From Candidatus Nomurabacteria bacterium CG_4_9_14_0_2_um_filter_32_10 (GTDB lineage Bacteria > Patescibacteriota > Minisyncoccia > Phycocordibacterales > UBA9973): a DNA stretch of 6,903 nt. The notes below the pieces were generated by a model, which had not been told where the DNA came from, did not search any database, and worked only from the letters and a program-made list of their open reading frames with translations. The DNA lies in NCBI GenBank assembly GCA_002788475.1, contig PFRK01000018.1, forward strand, positions 1 to 6,903, in the 5' to 3' direction. Positions 5,034 through 6,903 of the stretch are shown here, piece by piece; the first letter of the stretch is position 1; every line of letters begins with the position of its first letter. A program made the translations under genes and the position numbers.

Positions 5034-5078
5034 AAAAGGACGGACTTTCGCCAAAATCCAGCGAAGGTCCGCCCTTTT
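5034..5078 (-). terminator. strong hairpin terminator after murC
   Basis: Arms AAAAGGACGGACTTTCGC (5034-5051) and GCGAAGGTCCGCCCTTTT (5061-5078) match at 16 of 18 positions around a 9-base loop. It starts one base after the murC stop (5080-5082). On the minus strand the stem ends in TTTTC and a further seven-T run follows at about 5011-5017; on the plus strand it ends in TTTTCTT, so it may work both ways. The GC-rich arms stand out from their AT-rich surroundings and may belong to a repeat family. Confidence 0.7.
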
Positions 5079-5079
5079 C

Positions 5080-6390
5080 TTAAAATTTAAAAACTTTATC
5101 AGCTACTTTATATGCTTCCCCTGCTCCCATTGTTATAAATACATCATCTTTTCCAAGATTTAATTCTTTTATGAAGTCCTCAGCCATTTTAAAATCTGAA
5201 AAGGCTTTAGCTTTATCCCCCGCTAGAGAAATAGCTAAGGCTAATTTTTCACTTGAAATACTCTCATCTTTCTCTTCTCTAGCAAAAAAGATAGGTAACA
5301 AAAATATATTATCAGCCACTTTGAAACATTTAGAAAAGTTGTTAAACAACGCCTTAGTCCGACTATAAAGATGAGGTTGAAAAAGAACAGTAATCTTCTT
5401 TTCACCGACTGGATAAAGTTCACGAAGTGCTTCCAAGCTTGCTTTTATTTCTGTAGGATGGTGAGCGTAGTCATCGTAAATAATAGTTCCAGCACTCGTT
5501 TCCCCTCTTTTTTCTAATCTACGCCATGTCCCAGAAAATTCTGACAAAGATTTTTGTACATTTTTTTCTTTTATATTTAAAATATCAGCCAATGCTAATA
5601 CTACAGCAGCATTCATTCTGTTATGAACTCCTGGTACAGAAAGCTTAGGAACTTTATCTAGATAATCTCTATAATCAATTACTTTTGCTTTATACTTTTT
5701 TTTCAAAATATTAGAAACAGAAACACTACTAGGATCACAAACAATAAAATTATCTGTTTGATCTGCAATTTCAGAAAAAGCAGATTCTATATCAGAAATA
5801 TCTTTATAATAATCTAAATGATCTTCCTCTATATTTGTTATCACTAAAATTTTTGGTTTTAAATTTAAAAATGATCTTTCATATTCACAAGCTTCAACTA
5901 CAAAAAAATCACTTTCACCAATTATTAAGTTTGAATTGCTTTCTTTTAATAAAGAACCAACTATTACTGATGGATCTTTACCTGTATCAACTAAAATTTT
6001 AGCTATCATTGCTGTAGTCGTTGTCTTTCCATGAGTTCCAGATACTGCAATAGTGTATTTATCTTTTGTAACAAGACCAAGCATTTCTGGATAAGATCTA
6101 ATGAGAATTTTTTGTTGTTCTTTTATTTTTACAAAAAATTTCGGATCATAAGTAATGATAGCTGTCGTGTAAACAATCAATTCAGTATCAGAAGGGATAT
6201 TTTCATATGATTGACCAATCATGATTTTCGCCCCCAATTTACTCAATTCATCAACAACTAATCCTTCTTGCATATCTTGTCCTGTCACATCTTTCCATTG
6301 GCTAAGCATCAAACGAGCAATGGCTGAAATACCTATTCCACCAATCCCTACAAAATGCACATGTTTAATTTTTAATAAATCTAAATTCAT
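5080..6390 (-). CDS. murC: UDP-N-acetylmuramate--L-alanine ligase
   Basis: MurC adds L-alanine to UDP-N-acetylmuramic acid in the cytoplasm with ATP hydrolysis, the first amino acid of the peptidoglycan stem peptide. The 436 residues show the three Mur-ligase domains. The N-terminal UDP-binding Rossmann domain begins HFVGIGGIGISAIARLM (about 12-28). The central ATPase has the P-loop SGTHGKTTTT (117-126), the acidic EACEYERSF (166-174) and TNIEEDHLDYY (185-195). The C-terminal domain has VPGVHNRMNA, then YDDYAHHPTEI and FQPHLYSRT, and ends MGAGEAYKVADKVF. The usual motifs are all present; E. coli MurC is longer (491). The ATG at 6388-6390 puts the glycine-rich loop at the usual distance and has no Shine-Dalgarno. 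It follows murD by 142 bp on the same strand, with an inverted repeat filling the gap, and is closed by a strong hairpin. Confidence 0.97.
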   Translation of the reverse strand: MNLDLLKIKHVHFVGIGGIGISAIARLMLSQWKDVTGQDMQEGLVVDELSKLGAKIMIGQSYENIPSDTELIVYTTAIITYDPKFFVKIKEQQKILIRSYPEMLGLVTKDKYTIAVSGTHGKTTTTAMIAKILVDTGKDPSVIVGSLLKESNSNLIIGESDFFVVEACEYERSFLNLKPKILVITNIEEDHLDYYKDISDIESAFSEIADQTDNFIVCDPSSVSVSNILKKKYKAKVIDYRDYLDKVPKLSVPGVHNRMNAAVVLALADILNIKEKNVQKSLSEFSGTWRRLEKRGETSAGTIIYDDYAHHPTEIKASLEALRELYPVGEKKITVLFQPHLYSRTKALFNNFSKCFKVADNIFLLPIFFAREEKDESISSEKLALAISLAGDKAKAFSDFKMAEDFIKELNLGKDDVFITMGAGEAYKVADKVFKF

Positions 6391-6417
6391 ACTATTTTAA
6401 TTTCTTAATTATTTTTA

Positions 6418-6520
6418 TCCCAGTACTAAAATTTTTAATATTAACCATTATTTTATTATATTCTATATTTCTTATATTATATATATCTTTATTCTTTACT
6501 AATCAAAATTTAGTACGGGA
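6418..6520 (-). promoter_or_regulatory. long-range inverted repeat in the murC leader
   Basis: On the minus strand, TCCCGTACTAAATTTT (6520-6505) pairs with AAAATTTTAGTACTGGGA (6435-6418), 16 pairs with two one-base bulges. The 69-base loop is almost pure AT and includes a TATAAT on the minus strand (6455-6460) that might be a murC -10. The upstream arm lies in TTACTTGTCCCGT, identical to the arm before rpsA. The element fills most of the 142-bp murD-murC gap. Confidence 0.6.
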
Positions 6521-6532
6521 CAAGTAAACAAA

Positions 6533-6903
6533 TCATTTAAGTTTCTTAATAATATTAAGAAACATGTTATTACGTTCATATTCATTATTAAATTGTCCAA
6601 AAGATGCAAAAGCTGGAGAAAAAAGAATTATATCCCCTTTCTTGCCGTACTTTAATGCCTTTGGGACAGCGCTTTCCAAGTCTTTTGCTTTTTCATTCGA
6701 AATTTTTAACTTGTAATTTTTTAATAATTTATTAGTTCCAGTCCCTGGAATCAAAATAACGGTTTTACAAAAAATATTCACAACATTTACGTACAAACCA
6801 AGATCAAGACCTTTATCTGCACCTCCACAAATTAAAATTATCTTACCTTCTTTGCCAACTTGATAAAGAGCTTTAATGCCGGCAATAGTCGCTTCAGGAG
6901 TCG
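6533..6903 (-). CDS. murD: UDP-N-acetylmuramoylalanine--D-glutamate ligase, C-terminal part
   Basis: MurD adds D-glutamate to UDP-MurNAc-L-alanine, the step after MurC. The frame is open to the window edge, giving the last 122 residues; the start is outside. Visible are TPEATIAGIKAL (the family's TN/TPEA region), then IILICGGADKGLD (the LLLGGxxKG loop). Near the end come GDIILFSPAFASFGQFNNEYER and NNMFLNIIKKLK, matching the SPACASxDQFxNFExRG-F end of MurD. The usual Gly after Arg is Asn. The C-terminal ligase domain appears complete. The stop is TGA (6533-6535), exactly where MurD proteins end. The order murD-murC on one strand fits a division-and-cell-wall cluster continuing beyond the window. 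Confidence 0.93.
   Translation of the reverse strand, partial: TPEATIAGIKALYQVGKEGKIILICGGADKGLDLGLYVNVVNIFCKTVILIPGTGTNKLLKNYKLKISNEKAKDLESAVPKALKYGKKGDIILFSPAFASFGQFNNEYERNNMFLNIIKKLK

Noticed and set aside
4800..5079. Replication origin suggested by AT-richness, palindrome and a DnaA box
   Set aside because: Only one exact DnaA box and no dnaA, dnaN or repeated 13-mers nearby.
6533..6535. Alternative genetic code with TGA as glycine
   Set aside because: murD ends at this TGA exactly at the family's usual C-terminus, and the checked genes need no TGA read-through.
1..6903. CRISPR array, toxin-antitoxin, phage or defence genes
   Set aside because: No regularly spaced repeats with spacers and no such protein motifs; all clear genes are housekeeping or cell-wall genes plus two small or atypical proteins.

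Overview
The window looks like chromosomal DNA from a Patescibacteria/CPR bacterium, probably a Parcubacteria-type lineage. It is AT-rich and has short compact genes. The ribosomal protein S1 is reduced to four S1 repeats, and a small one-TM protein and a metal-site-less MBL-fold protein sit next to gyrA. The murD gene ends at TGA where MurD proteins normally end, so TGA appears to be a stop, which argues against the Gracilibacteria/Absconditabacteria code. The lineage is an inference from protein style; no rRNA is present.

Layout. Minus strand, 1-2569: a metallo-beta-lactamase-fold protein, an 81-residue membrane protein and gyrA (3' end cut by the window edge) follow one another and could form one transcript. 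Plus strand, 2718-4036: a possible promoter, a structured leader or small RNA ending in an intrinsic terminator, then rpsA. A long inverted repeat at 4036-4134 separates rpsA from a convergent minus-strand secreted peptidoglycan hydrolase (4137-4778), which has its own good promoter at 4863-4891. Minus strand, 5080-6903: murD (5' end cut off) and murC, with a strong terminator hairpin after murC. MurC, MurD and the hydrolase all act on peptidoglycan; GyrA and S1 are housekeeping proteins.

The genes are mostly ordinary and the intergenic DNA is the unusual part. Almost every gap holds a palindrome. Three genes (rpsA, murC, hydrolase) share a leader layout: a 5' GTCCCGT arm and a 3' arm ending in GGGAT close to the start codon. 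In two of the three, the imperfect positions are G-U pairs only in the sense mRNA. A 111-bp element with ACCTCACC/GGTGAGGT ends and two internal hairpins lies just upstream of the MBL gene. The rpsA leader can be drawn with competing pairings around a terminator. I found no CRISPR array, tRNA, rRNA, transposase or defence system, and no wholly new protein system is evident.
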